From a virus: a stretch of 51,912 nt of DNA. Below the pieces are notes generated by a model. It ran no database searches. It was given only the letters and a program-made list of their open reading frames with translations, and had not been told where the DNA came from. Below are positions 8,048 to 15,369 of this stretch, piece by piece. A program made the translations under genes and the position numbers. The DNA is taken from IMG/VR virus record IMGVR_UViG_3300030104_000504, positions 1-51,912 of that record. The stretch is one strand, 5' to 3'. Position 1 is the stretch's first letter; the number at the start of each line of letters is the position of its first letter.

Positions 8048-10040
8048 TTTGCATTCCTATTATTTGTGCCATTATAGCTGCTTCTTCTGGATCGTTTAGA
8101 AGTTCATCAGGGTCTAAATCTAAACTATAAGCAAGCTCACTAATAAGCTTATTAATTTTAATAAACGGAGCAACAGCAGGATTTGCTGCTGTCTGTAAAA
8201 ACATAGTAAGTCTTTGACTCCGTACCTCTTTTTGCATCAAGCTGTTTGTGCCTGTAGCTTTTACTTCAAGATCTCCTTCAACACCTAAATCAGATTCTAA
8301 AAACTGCATATTCCATTGGAAGTAGGCTTCTCCTAAAGGTTTAAGAAGGAAATCATCTAAGTTCTTTATTACTGTTTTAATATTAAGTGAAGCTGCTCCT
8401 AATAGCATAGACATACCAGAAGCAGTTCTTGTCATACTTTGTACACCTGTTTGACCGTGACTGTAGCTAGGAATACCTGTTTGTTCATCTGCTAACTGTC
8501 TAAATTTGTCAAACATCATCATGTTTTCTTGTGATGTATTAGGAAACTTCAAACCATTTATAGCTTGACCAGGAACTCCTGCTTGTCTTCTGAATACTTT
8601 ACCAGGATAAATCTCCATACTTTGACCGCCAACTAGTGCAGTCTCATCTACATCAAATACAAGAGAGCCAGATAGTGCTAGATTATCAATAGCCATTCTA
8701 GCGTGACCATTCATAATCTTTTGGCTATCGTCCATGTTTTCTGCTACACCTATACCGAAAAAGCTATAGGGATTTTTTTCATAAGTAAAAGCATGGTAAG
8801 GAACTCTATAAGGAGTAAATGGATTAACTACTGCTCTAAGCATTTTACCATTACAAACCCAAGCATTTATTTGAACTTCATCTAAATCATCTACATCTTC
8901 TTCAATTTCCATTCCTACTTGACGAGCATATTCTGCATCCATTACTCCCCAATACTCAAGAACTTCAAACTGACTAGCACCATATTCATCTGTACGACTA
9001 TCATCTTTTAGTTCATGTTCATAGTCTTTTTCTACATAGTTAGGCCCCATCTGTAAACATTCACGTATTGCATCTTTGTCAAAATATGGAAGTTTACTAA
9101 GCCCTCTAAGTTGAGTACGATTCATACGATGTCTATGAAATACATACTCTGCTTCGTTTATTGTTGTTGCATTTGGATCTGGAAAGAAATCCCAAATACT
9201 TACAAACTCTATACGTGGAACTCTAACTGAAATAGGTTGATAAGTTCTATTACCTTCTTCATCTTCATCCCAACGATTAAGAGTTTTGTTAAAGTTAAAA
9301 GGCCCTTTAACTACACCAGTGCCGAACAATGCTGCTTCAAATAAAGAGTTTCGTATTTCACTAGCTCCATTAGATTCTTCAATCTGATCATGGATTAGCT
9401 TTTCCATACGCCTTGCAGCTTTTTGAGCAGGGTTTACTTCAAGAGCTTCTGGTGTTGGTGACAACCCTTCCCGCAACAAACCTTCTTCTTCTGCTCTTTT
9501 TTCAATGTGTTCTTCTTCAAACTTTCCTGTTCCATAAGTAGCTCCAGGTTTTAGTGTTTTACCATCTCCTTCGTATCCTACATCAAAAGGATTTTCTATA
9601 GCTTTCTCTGTTCCTTCATCAGGCGTAGTTGTTTCTAAACCAGGTACAGGATTTTGAATATCTAAATGAGCATGTTCAGCTACACCTTCAGGAACTTTAG
9701 TTTCACTTACACCTATAGGAAATTTGTTTGATCCGAAAATAACATCGACCAACTGACCAAATGCAGCGAGTACTTTGGTCTTTGTGACTTTAACAAATAC
9801 TCTAGATTTCTCGGACTCCCTAAAGCGTACACTTTTACCATATAGTCCTCTATAATTATGATAAGCTTCTAACCACCGTTTTTCATCTAAATCACGAGCA
9901 GACTCAGCAGACTCAAATCTATCTTGAATTAAACCCACAAGATTATTCTGTAGGTTCTCTTCAAGAGTAAGATTTAATCCCTTTTCATCCTCTACTTCTT
10001 CAAAGTAAAGATCATTAGATGTTAAAGTATTTTCAGCCAT
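7872..10040 (-). CDS. Portal protein (head-tail connector)
   Basis: 722 residues starting at ATG 10040, immediately after the 195-residue gene. Size and content fit the large podovirus portal family. The helix-rich core includes VEYWGVMDAEYARQVGME-like segments, VPYHAFTYEKNPYSFFGIGV and ENMDDSQKIMNGHARMAIDN. These match the wing and clip regions seen in marine phage portals. A Gly/Pro/Gln-rich tail of about 50 residues at the C-terminus overlaps another gene out of frame. It forms the dodecameric ring through which DNA enters and leaves the head and to which terminase docks. Confidence 0.85.
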   Translation of the reverse strand: MAENTLTSNDLYFEEVEDEKGLNLTLEENLQNNLVGLIQDRFESAESARDLDEKRWLEAYHNYRGLYGKSVRFRESEKSRVFVKVTKTKVLAAFGQLVDVIFGSNKFPIGVSETKVPEGVAEHAHLDIQNPVPGLETTTPDEGTEKAIENPFDVGYEGDGKTLKPGATYGTGKFEEEHIEKRAEEEGLLREGLSPTPEALEVNPAQKAARRMEKLIHDQIEESNGASEIRNSLFEAALFGTGVVKGPFNFNKTLNRWDEDEEGNRTYQPISVRVPRIEFVSIWDFFPDPNATTINEAEYVFHRHRMNRTQLRGLSKLPYFDKDAIRECLQMGPNYVEKDYEHELKDDSRTDEYGASQFEVLEYWGVMDAEYARQVGMEIEEDVDDLDEVQINAWVCNGKMLRAVVNPFTPYRVPYHAFTYEKNPYSFFGIGVAENMDDSQKIMNGHARMAIDNLALSGSLVFDVDETALVGGQSMEIYPGKVFRRQAGVPGQAINGLKFPNTSQENMMMFDKFRQLADEQTGIPSYSHGQTGVQSMTRTASGMSMLLGAASLNIKTVIKNLDDFLLKPLGEAYFQWNMQFLESDLGVEGDLEVKATGTNSLMQKEVRSQRLTMFLQTAANPAVAPFIKINKLISELAYSLDLDPDELLNDPEEAAIMAQIIGMQNAGQATGAEAGPINEEQAAMGAAGGVPQQPQDLGATGTGGGNIGVGGVPQPGEDEFTR

Positions 10041-10043
10041 CTA

Positions 10044-10631
10044 TTAGTCAGGCAATACGCCAAGGTGTAGGAATTCAACCAAGAACGTCACAGTAGTAGC
10101 TGCTGTAGCTAGGTCTGCTCCGATTGGAGTAAGTCTTCCATATAAAGTTCTTGCAGATGCTGTGTAAAGAGTTCCTGCAATTACAATAGCTTCAGAAGTA
10201 GCAGGGCCACCTACAACACCAGCAGTTACGCTAGTGCTAACAAATGCATTAGCTGCATGACCATGAGAGTTCTGAATAATGTAAAGAGGTGCATTAGCAG
10301 ACCATGTGACTGCTGAACCACCATCATCTAGAATAGCTTCTGTAGCAATAATCTGCGTACCGCCAGAAGAAGTACCTAGTGAAAAGTCTACGTCATTACC
10401 ACTACCACCCGCTGTAACAATGTTACCTGCTGGAATAGCAATCAAGTTTCGTATGATTGTATCTGCTGGTTGAGTGAATGAAACATCTGTGTTAGTATCA
10501 TCAGTTACTGCAATAGTATCTGTAGTTACAGAAGTCCAAGAAGTACATACGTTATCTGACAATGCACGTACATCTGCAAGTGATGCAGAGTCCCTCCCTG
10601 TATTTCTTATGCTTACAACTGGATTTGCCAT
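10044..10631 (-). CDS. Putative structural (decoration-like) protein
   Basis: 195 residues, ATG 10631, four bases before the portal start. Rich in Ala, Thr, Val, Ser and Gly with alternating beta pattern (DTNTDVSFTQPADTIIRN, TSTSVTAGVVGGPATSEA-type). Contains two His near residues 122-124 and one Cys. No enzyme motif. Composition suggests an abundant beta-sandwich virion protein such as a head decoration protein. Its position between large terminase and portal is unusual for that role, so the call is tentative. Confidence 0.5.
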   Translation of the reverse strand: MANPVVSIRNTGRDSASLADVRALSDNVCTSWTSVTTDTIAVTDDTNTDVSFTQPADTIIRNLIAIPAGNIVTAGGSGNDVDFSLGTSSGGTQIIATEAILDDGGSAVTWSANAPLYIIQNSHGHAANAFVSTSVTAGVVGGPATSEAIVIAGTLYTASARTLYGRLTPIGADLATAATTVTFLVEFLHLGVLPD

Positions 10632-10632
10632 A

Positions 10633-10749
10633 TTAATCTCCGTTTAGTTTTTTAATTAATTCGTACTGCTCTTTAATTTCTTTTTGTTGTGCTTTTAACC
10701 TGTTTTCTTGTTTAGATATTTTAGATCTCTTTTCAAATTTAATTCTCAA
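10633..10749 (-). CDS. Small coiled-coil ORF after large terminase
   Basis: 38 residues, starting at TTG 10749, which overlaps the large terminase stop (TTGA), and ending two bases before the next ATG. The sequence is a single charged helix (KQENRLKAQQKEIKEQYEL). GGAG lies within its 3' end and serves the next gene. The perfect fit between two genes and coiled-coil composition favour a real gene, but the rare start lowers confidence. Confidence 0.45.
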   Translation of the reverse strand: MRIKFEKRSKISKQENRLKAQQKEIKEQYELIKKLNGD

Positions 10750-12554
10750 TATCCAAATTCCTTATCTACTGGCGTATAAGCTTGTTCCATTCTCATATTT
10801 CTAAATTGACTAAATACATCATTTACTTTAGGTCTTGACATAATTAAATACCTTAAAGCATCGTATGCATGATCAGGAGCATGAGTATCTACATCTTCAG
10901 GATTTGATTTATCTAAAGGAATAGATTGAAGCTCACGTATGAGATTTGGGCAAGTATTAAAAATTTGTACTTTAGGTCTGCCACTTGGTTGTATTCTCAA
11001 ATATTCGTGAAGCTGTATCTTTCCTTGAATTCTGTTTTTGTCGGCCCTACGGAGCTTATGACCTGCACGTTGTAATGTCTCTCCTACTGTAGGGCCTGTA
11101 GTTCCTGTTCTATTCCATGCTGCTGTATCAAGTACACCTGCAACTGCATAAGGATCAGCTAACTCCATGTTAGTGATCATCTGCGCTAAATCAACTCCTG
11201 TTAAATTTTTCTTATATAATTCTCTATATATAATTAATGTGCCGTCAGAGGGATCAACAGTACCCCATACACAAGCACTTTCAGAAGCATAACCATAGTC
11301 AATTCCTTTTACTCTTTCCCATCCTATAGGTATTTCAAAAGGAGTAATTACATGAGCATCTAAATCAAACTCTGTAAAAGCTGCTCCTTCTGTAACATCC
11401 CAATTACCTTCAAGTAACTGTTTACGTTGAACATCAGGCAATGCATTTAACATTTGCTCATATCTGCCATCTTTTGCAAGATAAGGGTTATCTTCTAACC
11501 TAGCAGGTATGAACCTACGTGTAAGCCCATCATCCCCTGTAAAAGTTTCGTTAGGCTCATTAGGATCTACGTAACGCTTTTTAACCCAAGTAGCTCCTAC
11601 ACCACCAGGGTTAGCCGTACAACGCATATATGGCGTTATTTCTGGATCTGTCGTTCTAAGTCTTGAAGATAGATAGTTCCAAGAAAACTCTGTTGATAAA
11701 TGAGTAATCTCATCAAAACCTATCCAAGAATATGCTTGACCCTGATAACGATATACATCTGCATCTCTTTCAAGGAAGCCAAACTCTATTTTGCATCCTG
11801 AAGGAAATGTCCAAACCTTTTCTACTTCTCTAAACTTACAACCTGGAAAAGCTCTAGGATATAACTCCCTAGACTTATCTATTAGTTCTCTAAGCTCTGG
11901 CATAGATCTTCTAAGTATTAATGCCCTATGAGCCGCTCTGTGAGCGTATCTAAGAGGGTCTACAAGCATAGCATATGACTTGCCACCTCCTGCTGCTCCT
12001 CCGTACAGTACATCCGTTTCTGGAGCTGCTAGGAAGTCTGTTTGAGGCCCTTCATTAGGTTTAAATATAACTTTAGTTGCTTCTTTTACTTTTGGAGTTA
12101 ACAAATCTAACTCATCTTCTGTAGCAACTTTACCTAATGAGTCTTGACCTAACTTAGTTTGAATCTTAGTCTGAGCGTTTAATGAACTTTTAGCAGACTT
12201 TAATTTCTTGTCAAGCTTTTCTACTCTTTTTTGTTTAGCCCTTAAAGACTGTCTAGCGGCTATTTTAGCTTTATTTGCTGAACTATAGTTATATTTACCA
12301 GGAGAGCCTGTAGATTTTCGCTCATCCTTTACGTATTTTGAAAGAGCTTGCACTGATATACTGTATCCTTTAGCCTCTATGAATAATCTACCTTCACGTA
12401 TTGACTTGATGGCTCCTGATACGATACCTTCTACAACCTCTTTCAGAACTTTATATTTAGCCTCGTTACGTACAAACTGTTTATTTTCTACATCTGCATC
12501 ATATGCAAATGGAGCTATGCCTTGACTTCTAGGTTTAGTTTTCGGCAACTTCAT
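10746..12554 (-). CDS. terL: Terminase large subunit
   Basis: 602 residues from ATG 12554. An in-frame GTG at 12560 is also possible, but GAGGG lies better for 12554. Residues 1-165 are an unusual N-terminal extension with a basic coiled coil (near RAKQKRVEKLDKKLKSA). The ATPase follows, with Walker A GGAAGGGKS near 185-193 and Walker B WIGFDE near 277-282. The nuclease part starts at GIDYGYAS near 415, with ADPYAVAGVLDTAAW and DHAYDALRYL as later metal-site segments. It packages DNA into the head through the portal and cuts it. The start overlaps the end of the small subunit gene. Confidence 0.95.
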   Translation of the reverse strand: MKLPKTKPRSQGIAPFAYDADVENKQFVRNEAKYKVLKEVVEGIVSGAIKSIREGRLFIEAKGYSISVQALSKYVKDERKSTGSPGKYNYSSANKAKIAARQSLRAKQKRVEKLDKKLKSAKSSLNAQTKIQTKLGQDSLGKVATEDELDLLTPKVKEATKVIFKPNEGPQTDFLAAPETDVLYGGAAGGGKSYAMLVDPLRYAHRAAHRALILRRSMPELRELIDKSRELYPRAFPGCKFREVEKVWTFPSGCKIEFGFLERDADVYRYQGQAYSWIGFDEITHLSTEFSWNYLSSRLRTTDPEITPYMRCTANPGGVGATWVKKRYVDPNEPNETFTGDDGLTRRFIPARLEDNPYLAKDGRYEQMLNALPDVQRKQLLEGNWDVTEGAAFTEFDLDAHVITPFEIPIGWERVKGIDYGYASESACVWGTVDPSDGTLIIYRELYKKNLTGVDLAQMITNMELADPYAVAGVLDTAAWNRTGTTGPTVGETLQRAGHKLRRADKNRIQGKIQLHEYLRIQPSGRPKVQIFNTCPNLIRELQSIPLDKSNPEDVDTHAPDHAYDALRYLIMSRPKVNDVFSQFRNMRMEQAYTPVDKEFGY

Positions 12555-12957
12555 ATTCACCCTCTACTACCGTTTTAGCAGGAAGAATAAATAAAGAACC
12601 CCCATCAGTTTCTACGTTAACATCAATCCTATCTTGTTTACCTAGTCCTGTACGATCCAAGATTGTTTGTGCAGCTTGTAAACGCACATTAGCCTGGGGC
12701 ATAGGATCATCAGTATTCATAACATCAACAAGTTTCATAGCCGCTTGGGGTGCAGATTGAGCGAGGATTTGAGAGGCCAGTTCTATTATTTCATTTTTAA
12801 GTGATTTAATTACTTGGAAATAGCTGCCTTCGGCATACCCTGCAAGCTCCGCTGCTTCTTTTGGATCACCTCCTGTTTGGATTAGATAGCCTAAGAACTT
12901 TTGCTGCTTGTCTGTTAATTCTCTTTCTTGTTGTTTTTGAGGTAAATATCCATTCAT
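12535..12957 (-). CDS. terS: Terminase small subunit
   Basis: 140 residues from ATG 12957. A longer frame opens at 12993, but the strong minus-strand promoter has its -10 box at 12965-12970. Transcription should therefore begin at about 12957-12959, and upstream ATGs would not be in the message. The protein opens with ELTDKQQKFLGYLIQTGGD and PKEAAELAGYA, a helix-turn-helix seen in small terminases that recognise the packaging site. A helical middle (AAMKLVDVMNTDDPMPQANV) and an acidic C-terminus follow. No ribosome binding site is seen, which suggests a leaderless message. Confidence 0.85.
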   Translation of the reverse strand: MNGYLPQKQQERELTDKQQKFLGYLIQTGGDPKEAAELAGYAEGSYFQVIKSLKNEIIELASQILAQSAPQAAMKLVDVMNTDDPMPQANVRLQAAQTILDRTGLGKQDRIDVNVETDGGSLFILPAKTVVEGEYEVAEN

Positions 12958-12964
12958 GCTGTAC

Positions 12965-12993
12965 ATTATAGTAGTGTATTTAGAGTTTGTCAA
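12965..12993 (-). promoter_or_regulatory. Sigma-70 promoter for the leftward (late) arm
   Basis: Minus strand: TTGACA (12993-12988), 17-base spacer, TATAAT (12970-12965). Both hexamers match the bacterial consensus exactly with optimal spacing. The start point would fall at about 12957-12959, on the ATG of the small terminase gene. It indicates that host RNA polymerase transcribes the packaging and structural genes. Confidence 0.9.
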
Positions 12994-13021
12994 GTCTTTT
13001 TTAAATAAAACTTGACAAACT
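12984..13021. repeat. 12-bp inverted repeat holding both -35 boxes
   Basis: AGTTTGTCAAGT at 12984-12995 is the exact reverse complement of ACTTGACAAACT at 13010-13021, with a 14-base AT-rich centre. Each arm contains the -35 hexamer of one of the two divergent promoters. It could be simple promoter symmetry or an operator that binds a dimer and controls both arms together. Confidence 0.8.
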
Positions 13022-13040
13022 TACGATTCAACTGTATACT
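13012..13040 (+). promoter_or_regulatory. Sigma-70 promoter for the rightward (early) arm
   Basis: TTGACA (13012-13017), 17-base spacer, TATACT (13035-13040). It matches the consensus at 11 of 12 positions. The start point would be about 13046-13048, inside the small palindrome GGAGTAACTCC (13041-13051). It should drive the long leader and then the early and replication genes. Confidence 0.9.
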
Positions 13041-13172
13041 GGAGTAACTCCCTATGGGGGTTGTGCATATATATACCTCGTATATAATACTTTTAAAAGC
13101 TTTAAAAGGTGAGCGCAACTTTCCTAAGTATTGACAACTTGAAAAGCCCTTAAAATTTTTAAGATTGCATTA

Positions 13173-13214
13173 CACCCCCACCACCCTGCCACGGCCACCT
13201 GCCCAGCCCCTCTC
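13173..13214. other. GC-rich island, G-tracts on the minus strand
   Basis: About 39 bases with roughly three quarters G+C inside very AT-rich DNA. The minus strand carries runs GGGG, GGG, GGG and GGGGG plus several GG pairs, so a G-quadruplex with one long loop is conceivable. No gene crosses it. Confidence 0.6.
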
Positions 13215-13242
13215 AAACTTATAGAGTATAACTTTTGAAAAG
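13215..13242 (+). repeat. Early element copy 1 (CTTATAGAGTATAACTTTTG)
   Basis: AAACTTATA-GAG-TATAACTTTTGAAAAG. It shares all but the three central bases with five further copies downstream. TTATA and TATAA form an inverted repeat. This copy lies in the leader, not directly before a gene. Confidence 0.75.
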
Positions 13243-13396
13243 CTTCTGAAGCCTTGCAAGATTGATGCCAAGTTTAACAGCCCTGAAAATATTTTTAAAA
13301 GTTTTCAAATGTGGCCTAAATATTGCATAGCTCTGTAAATATATTCCATAGAGTGTACAATTTTTAAAAGGTATTCCGAAGTTTCATAAATACAGC

Positions 13397-13436
13397 AATA
13401 CTTTTAAAAACTTCTAAATACTTTCAAAAACTTATG
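13397..13436. repeat. Two 20-bp tandem repeats in the leader
   Basis: AATACTTTTAAAAACTTCTA (13397-13416) is followed directly by AATACTTTCAAAAACTTATG (13417-13436), 17 of 20 bases identical. AATACTTTTAAAA also occurs at 13087-13099. Such iterons are typical of protein-binding sites at origins or control regions. Confidence 0.7.
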
Positions 13437-13502
13437 AATTATTCACCATACTATCACGCTCCATTTTATCTCCATTATTCCTTATAGATTTCTAAAGAAA
13501 TT

Positions 13503-13549
13503 TAGCCGAGAATCTTAACCGAGTCGAGGCACGTAGCCGAGACATTAAC
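13503..13549. repeat. Direct repeat TAGCCGAGA...TTAAC before first early gene
   Basis: TAGCCGAGAATCTTAAC (13503-13519) and TAGCCGAGACATTAAC (13534-13549) flank ACCGAG/GTCGAG units, so four CGAG cores lie within 40 bases. They end about 20 bases before the ATG at 13568. A translational or transcriptional control site is possible. Confidence 0.6.
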
Positions 13550-13567
13550 AAATAGGGAATATTTAAA

Positions 13568-14161
13568 ATGGATCTACAAATAAACAAGGACAACACAGTC
13601 AAACTTCCAACTGCTATCAACAATTCAGAAGTAGCAATCGACGTGAAAGAAGTGAGAGAAGTAGTTAAAAAGCTTCTATCAGCAGAATTAGTAATCGAGA
13701 ATTTAACGCCTCGAATATTTAAAACATTTAGAGAAGTTATACATTCTCACAATGTAGAAGAATTTTTAAAGCTTCAAAAAGCTTTTTGCAATGCGTCAGG
13801 CTTTAAGAATGTATCTCAATTAGCTGAAGCTTCAGGCACAAAAACTATTCAAACCATGATTTCTACTTTGAAAAGATACACCAAAGAATTCACTGGCAAG
13901 CCTGAAAGCTTTGGAGAGATTCAAAAAGAATTGAAGGCAGTAGCGCAAGCTAAGAATTCAACACCCGCCAATGGCAAAGATGGGAAGACACCCGATTCTA
14001 CTGTTGAATCTGGAACAGAGTCAGAAGTACCTAGTGCGATTCCATCAAGTATTGTTGACCCGCATATAATCGAGTTTATCAACAAGGCACCTCGGCTATC
14101 TGTAGAACAACAGAAAGAAATTGGAAAGGTATTGGCTCAAATCAACTCACAAATCAAGTAA
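13568..14161 (+). CDS. First early protein, unknown function
   Basis: 197 residues with AGGGA upstream of ATG 13568. The N-terminal half is helical and mixed charge (VREVVKKLLSAELVIENL, FCNASGFKNVSQLAEASGTK). A middle stretch of about residues 125-165 is low complexity (Ser, Thr, Pro, Gly). The C-terminus is a helix (RLSVEQQKEIGKVLAQINSQ). No family recognised. As the first gene behind the early promoter it may act on the host or on phage transcription, but that is only position-based. Confidence 0.7.
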   Translation: MDLQINKDNTVKLPTAINNSEVAIDVKEVREVVKKLLSAELVIENLTPRIFKTFREVIHSHNVEEFLKLQKAFCNASGFKNVSQLAEASGTKTIQTMISTLKRYTKEFTGKPESFGEIQKELKAVAQAKNSTPANGKDGKTPDSTVESGTESEVPSAIPSSIVDPHIIEFINKAPRLSVEQQKEIGKVLAQINSQIK

Positions 14162-14261
14162 GGGTATTCCCTATAGACCTAGGCAAGTCTCTAAACTGCC
14201 TCGCTTGCTGTGGATTTCTACACGTAGTAGAATAGAAGCTATACAATATGGATTTTAGAAA

Positions 14262-14288
14262 AAAACTTATACTGTATAACTTTTGAAA
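14262..14288 (+). promoter_or_regulatory. Early element copy 2 (CTTATACTGTATAACTTTTG)
   Basis: AAAACTTATACTGTATAACTTTTGAAA, ending 11 bases before ATG 14299. TTATAC and GTATAA form a perfect inverted repeat around one T. The following AAGG gives the ribosome binding site. It could be a phage-type promoter or operator; no matching -35 box is seen. Confidence 0.7.
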
Positions 14289-14298
14289 AGGTTTAAAG

Positions 14299-14538
14299 AT
14301 GAAACAATACGCTCATATTTCAACATGGGATTTGCAAGGAAGCTTGTACTTGCTACCTATTTGCGGATCTAAAAAGGGTCATAGATTAGAGGGTCAAAAA
14401 GATATAAACTCTCAAGATATTATCCATAGATCGGACATAGACGATGAGTGGTTAAAAACTAATGTTGCTTGCAAGCAATGTTTAAACTTATACTTAAAAC
14501 CAACGAAAGAAGAATCAACACAGTTAAGCTTGTTCTAA
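14299..14538 (+). CDS. Small early protein with possible Zn-binding Cys/His
   Basis: 79 residues. Preceded by early element copy 2. Cys and His residues (ICGSKKGH, then VACKQC) could bind zinc. The remainder is charged with a hydrophobic LSLF end. No family recognised. The 137-base gap before it contains small inverted repeats (TTCTAC/GTAGAA at 14213-14229) and the element. Confidence 0.65.
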   Translation: MKQYAHISTWDLQGSLYLLPICGSKKGHRLEGQKDINSQDIIHRSDIDDEWLKTNVACKQCLNLYLKPTKEESTQLSLF

Positions 14539-14579
14539 AACTTATACTGTATAACTTTTGAAAGGATTTAGAATGGATA
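14537..14579 (+). repeat. Early element copy 3, part of a 43-bp direct repeat
   Basis: Bases 14537-14579 are identical to 14812-14854 over 43 bases. The unit holds the CTTATACTGTATAAC element, the AAAGGA ribosome binding site, and the ATGGATA start of the following gene. The two copies bracket one gene exactly as a cassette. Confidence 0.85.
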
Positions 14580-14812
14580 CTGAAGACTCAAGACCGACTC
14601 TAGAACTACCAGAATTTTTAAGCCAACAGGCAGACATTGCGTCAGCATCGGTTTACAATTACTATGTAGAAAACAAGCTAGATTTAAATGGCTTGTTTGA
14701 AGTTGCGGAGAATGGAGACGCTCGTTATAGTGAGCATGGTCAGGACTTATTCAATGGTTTCTATGACGATGCCGAAGAATTTCTTCTTGGACTGTACAAA
14801 AAGGGAAGTTAA
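14573..14812 (+). CDS. Small acidic early protein
   Basis: 79 residues from ATG 14573, which has AAAGGA upstream; an upstream TTG is less likely. Acidic (LPEFLSQQADIASASVYNYY, then DDAEEFLLGLYKKGS). The stop codon lies inside the second copy of the 43-bp repeat. Unknown function; host takeover proteins are often small and acidic like this one. Confidence 0.65.
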   Translation: MDTEDSRPTLELPEFLSQQADIASASVYNYYVENKLDLNGLFEVAENGDARYSEHGQDLFNGFYDDAEEFLLGLYKKGS

Positions 14813-14854
14813 AAACTTATACTGTATAACTTTTGAAAGGATTTAGAATGGATA
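14812..14854 (+). repeat. Early element copy 4, second 43-bp repeat copy
   Basis: Identical to 14537-14579. It supplies the element, ribosome binding site and start codon of the next gene. Recombination between the two copies would delete the 14573-14812 gene cleanly. Confidence 0.85.
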
Positions 14855-15084
14855 GAGAATGTCAAAAAAGAAAAAGTGTTAGTAGTTCTTGCTATGTTAT
14901 TTCTCCTGAAGTGCAAGAGCTTGCAAACAAAATGAAAAGGTTTGTAAAGGAACAAGAAAAAAGAAGAAACGACAAAGAAATTTTGGAAGCTCTTCTATCT
15001 TGTGAAGATCCAATTAAAGCAGTAGTAATGATGCAAGCTGAAAGAAAAAGGCAAGCTGAACTAATTAAGGATAACGATGAATAA
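14848..15084 (+). CDS. Small basic helical early protein
   Basis: 78 residues from ATG 14848. Basic and Lys/Arg-rich with helices (ELANKMKRFVKEQEKRRNDK and AVVMMQAERKRQAELIKDND). Shares its first 43-bp repeat with the preceding gene, but the protein is unrelated after the first residues. Overlaps the next ORF by 8 bases. No family recognised. Confidence 0.6.
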   Translation: MDRECQKRKSVSSSCYVISPEVQELANKMKRFVKEQEKRRNDKEILEALLSCEDPIKAVVMMQAERKRQAELIKDNDE

Positions 15085-15220
15085 AGAATCAAAAGCGATT
15101 GGCAGAAAAGCCGCAGGGTCTTATGGTAGACCACGAAACGCAAACAAGCGTCGAGGCTATAACGCTAAACGTGCGGGTAATAAAGCAATTAGAAAGGCAG
15201 GTAAAAACTATGAGGTTTAA
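15077..15220 (+). CDS. Very basic small protein
   Basis: 47 residues, ATG 15077 to TAA 15218-15220, with AAGG upstream. Contains about a third Lys plus Arg (YGRPRNANKRRGYNAKRAGN). Overlaps both neighbours by a few bases, in the usual way for this operon. The basic composition suggests nucleic-acid binding; nothing more can be said. An alternative longer frame for the next gene would cover it, but this gene fits the coupling better. Confidence 0.55.
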   Translation: MNKESKAIGRKAAGSYGRPRNANKRRGYNAKRAGNKAIRKAGKNYEV

Positions 15221-15368
15221 CTATTTGGTTGAGGTAGAATATAGAGATGGTTCAGTTCGGGCCAAGCTCTTTAACTACAAAGAGGCTGACAAGGCAAACA
15301 GGTATCACAGTAGAATGGAGAATACCTGGGGCAAATCTATCAAAAAAGTGACCACAAAAAGGATTTAA
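15210..15368 (+). CDS. Small early protein
   Basis: 52 residues from ATG 15210, coupled by overlap to the basic ORF upstream. Sequence RFNYLVEVEYRDGSVRAKLF followed by a helix (KEADKANRYHSRMEN) is a compact beta-alpha pattern. A longer version from GTG 15099 (89 residues) cannot be fully excluded. Function unknown. Confidence 0.6.
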   Translation: MRFNYLVEVEYRDGSVRAKLFNYKEADKANRYHSRMENTWGKSIKKVTTKRI

Positions 15369-15369
15369 A

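Larger units (their letters stand above)
13041..13567. other. 527-bp gene-free leader, possible origin or regulatory RNA
   Basis: No plausible gene. It contains several CTTTTAAAA-type elements (13090, 13292, 13361, 13401, variant 13421), a 20-bp tandem repeat, one copy of the CTTATAnnnTATAAC element, a GC-rich island and two TAGCCGAGA direct repeats. It lies right behind the early promoter. In T7-like phages an AT-rich gene-free stretch near the early promoters can be the replication origin; a regulatory RNA leader is the other option. Neither is proven from sequence. Confidence 0.6.

Noticed and set aside
13131-13160. Second plus-strand promoter with TTGACA near 13132
   Set aside because: No good -10 box at 16-18 bases; the only fit needs a 14-base spacer.
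14558-14572. Longer versions of the two genes after the 43-bp repeats, starting at TTG (14558 and 14833)
   Set aside because: The ATG five codons later has a proper AAAGGA site at good distance; the TTG lies inside the repeated element and the extra residues come only from the repeat.
15099-15209. 89-residue version of the 15210 gene from GTG 15099
   Set aside because: It would overlap almost all of the basic ORF at 15077-15220, and ATG 15210 couples better; kept only as an alternative.
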